Source: Burkholderia sp. 4M9327F10 (GTDB lineage Bacteria; Pseudomonadota; Gammaproteobacteria; Burkholderiales; Burkholderiaceae). Taken from it: DNA of 64,000 nucleotides. Below are positions 63,944 through 64,000 of this stretch, in pieces. The stretch's first letter is position 1; every line of letters starts with the position of its first letter. The DNA lies in NCBI RefSeq assembly GCF_005503145.1, contig NZ_SCNV01000014.1:94438-158437 (forward strand), written 5' to 3'. A program made the translations under genes and the position numbers. The notes under the pieces were generated by a model. The model did not search any database and had not been told where the DNA came from. It saw only the letters and a list, made by a program, of their open reading frames with translations.

Positions 63944-64000
63944 TCAAACGATGCGAACGGATTGCGGGCGAGCGAGAGCCGTCATGCGGTTGAGCACGCC
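63944..64000 (-). CDS. IS5-family transposase, C-terminal 18 residues (runs off the window)
   Basis: The minus-strand frame GVLNRMTALARPQSVRIV ends in TGA at 63944-63946, 36 bases inside the inverted repeat. The VLNRMTxLxxPxS end is characteristic of IS903/IS5-group DDE transposases. The rest of the gene lies to the right of the window. Confidence 0.75.
   Translation of the reverse strand, partial: GVLNRMTALARPQSVRIV

Overview
The window looks like chromosomal DNA of a Burkholderiales bacterium, most likely Burkholderiaceae close to Paraburkholderia/Burkholderia. The basis is high G+C with strong third-position bias, the order der-hfq-hflX-hflK-hflC-DUF2065-hisZ-purA, the order der-bamB-yfgM-hisS-ispG-rodZ-rlmN-ndk, dapA-bamC, and ftsB-eno-kdsA-pyrG followed by a comEC-type end. 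The genus is inferred from gene order and protein character; no database was searched.

Bases 1 to about 49,380 are core genome. On the left lie the 3' end of mutS, a secreted metallophosphoesterase-like protein, a SlyD-type prolyl isomerase, the ribosomal oxygenase roxA, a small Ala/Ser lipoprotein, a DinG-type helicase, a YdcH-like peptide, a Gln-rich periplasmic coiled-coil protein, tex and kup. From 13.6 to 31 kb two long minus-strand blocks follow. The first is der-hfq-hflX-hflK-hflC-DUF2065-hisZ-purA plus a phosphoribosyltransferase. The second is ndk-rlmN-rodZ-ispG-hisS-yfgM-bamB. From 31 to 41 kb there is a Bax-inhibitor-1-like membrane protein and a minus-strand series: ferritin-like DUF455 protein, hydrolase, PHP phosphatase, Sua5/YciO, M50 protease, trpS, methyltransferase, dapA, bamC and an MBL hydrolase. 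Next come a gamma-carbonic-anhydrase-like protein, hslO and a Gly/Tyr/Trp-rich lipoprotein on the plus strand, then pyrG-kdsA-eno-ftsB on the minus strand.

At about 49.6 kb the core ends abruptly. Only the last ~75 codons of a ComEC-like competence protein remain, and the DNA beyond has lower G+C, different codon use and accessory content, consistent with a genomic island or rearrangement. The accessory part holds a small membrane protein, two convergent genes that both carry PD-(D/E)XK-nuclease-like residues, and a complete five-gene type I secretion locus. In transcription order that locus is a lipoprotein of unknown function, a ~1505-residue acidic cysteine-free repeat protein, an HlyB-like ABC exporter with an inactive C39-like domain, an HlyD-like adaptor and a TolC-like outer-membrane channel. 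The right edge carries a gene fragment and the end of an IS5-family element.

The most interesting parts are the type I secretion locus (the substrate has perfect-period 195-bp repeats, a degenerate zincin-like N-terminal motif and a dedicated lipoprotein upstream), the pair of nuclease-like genes beside it, and a stem-loop with a U-rich loop at the predicted 5' end of the hfq messenger.
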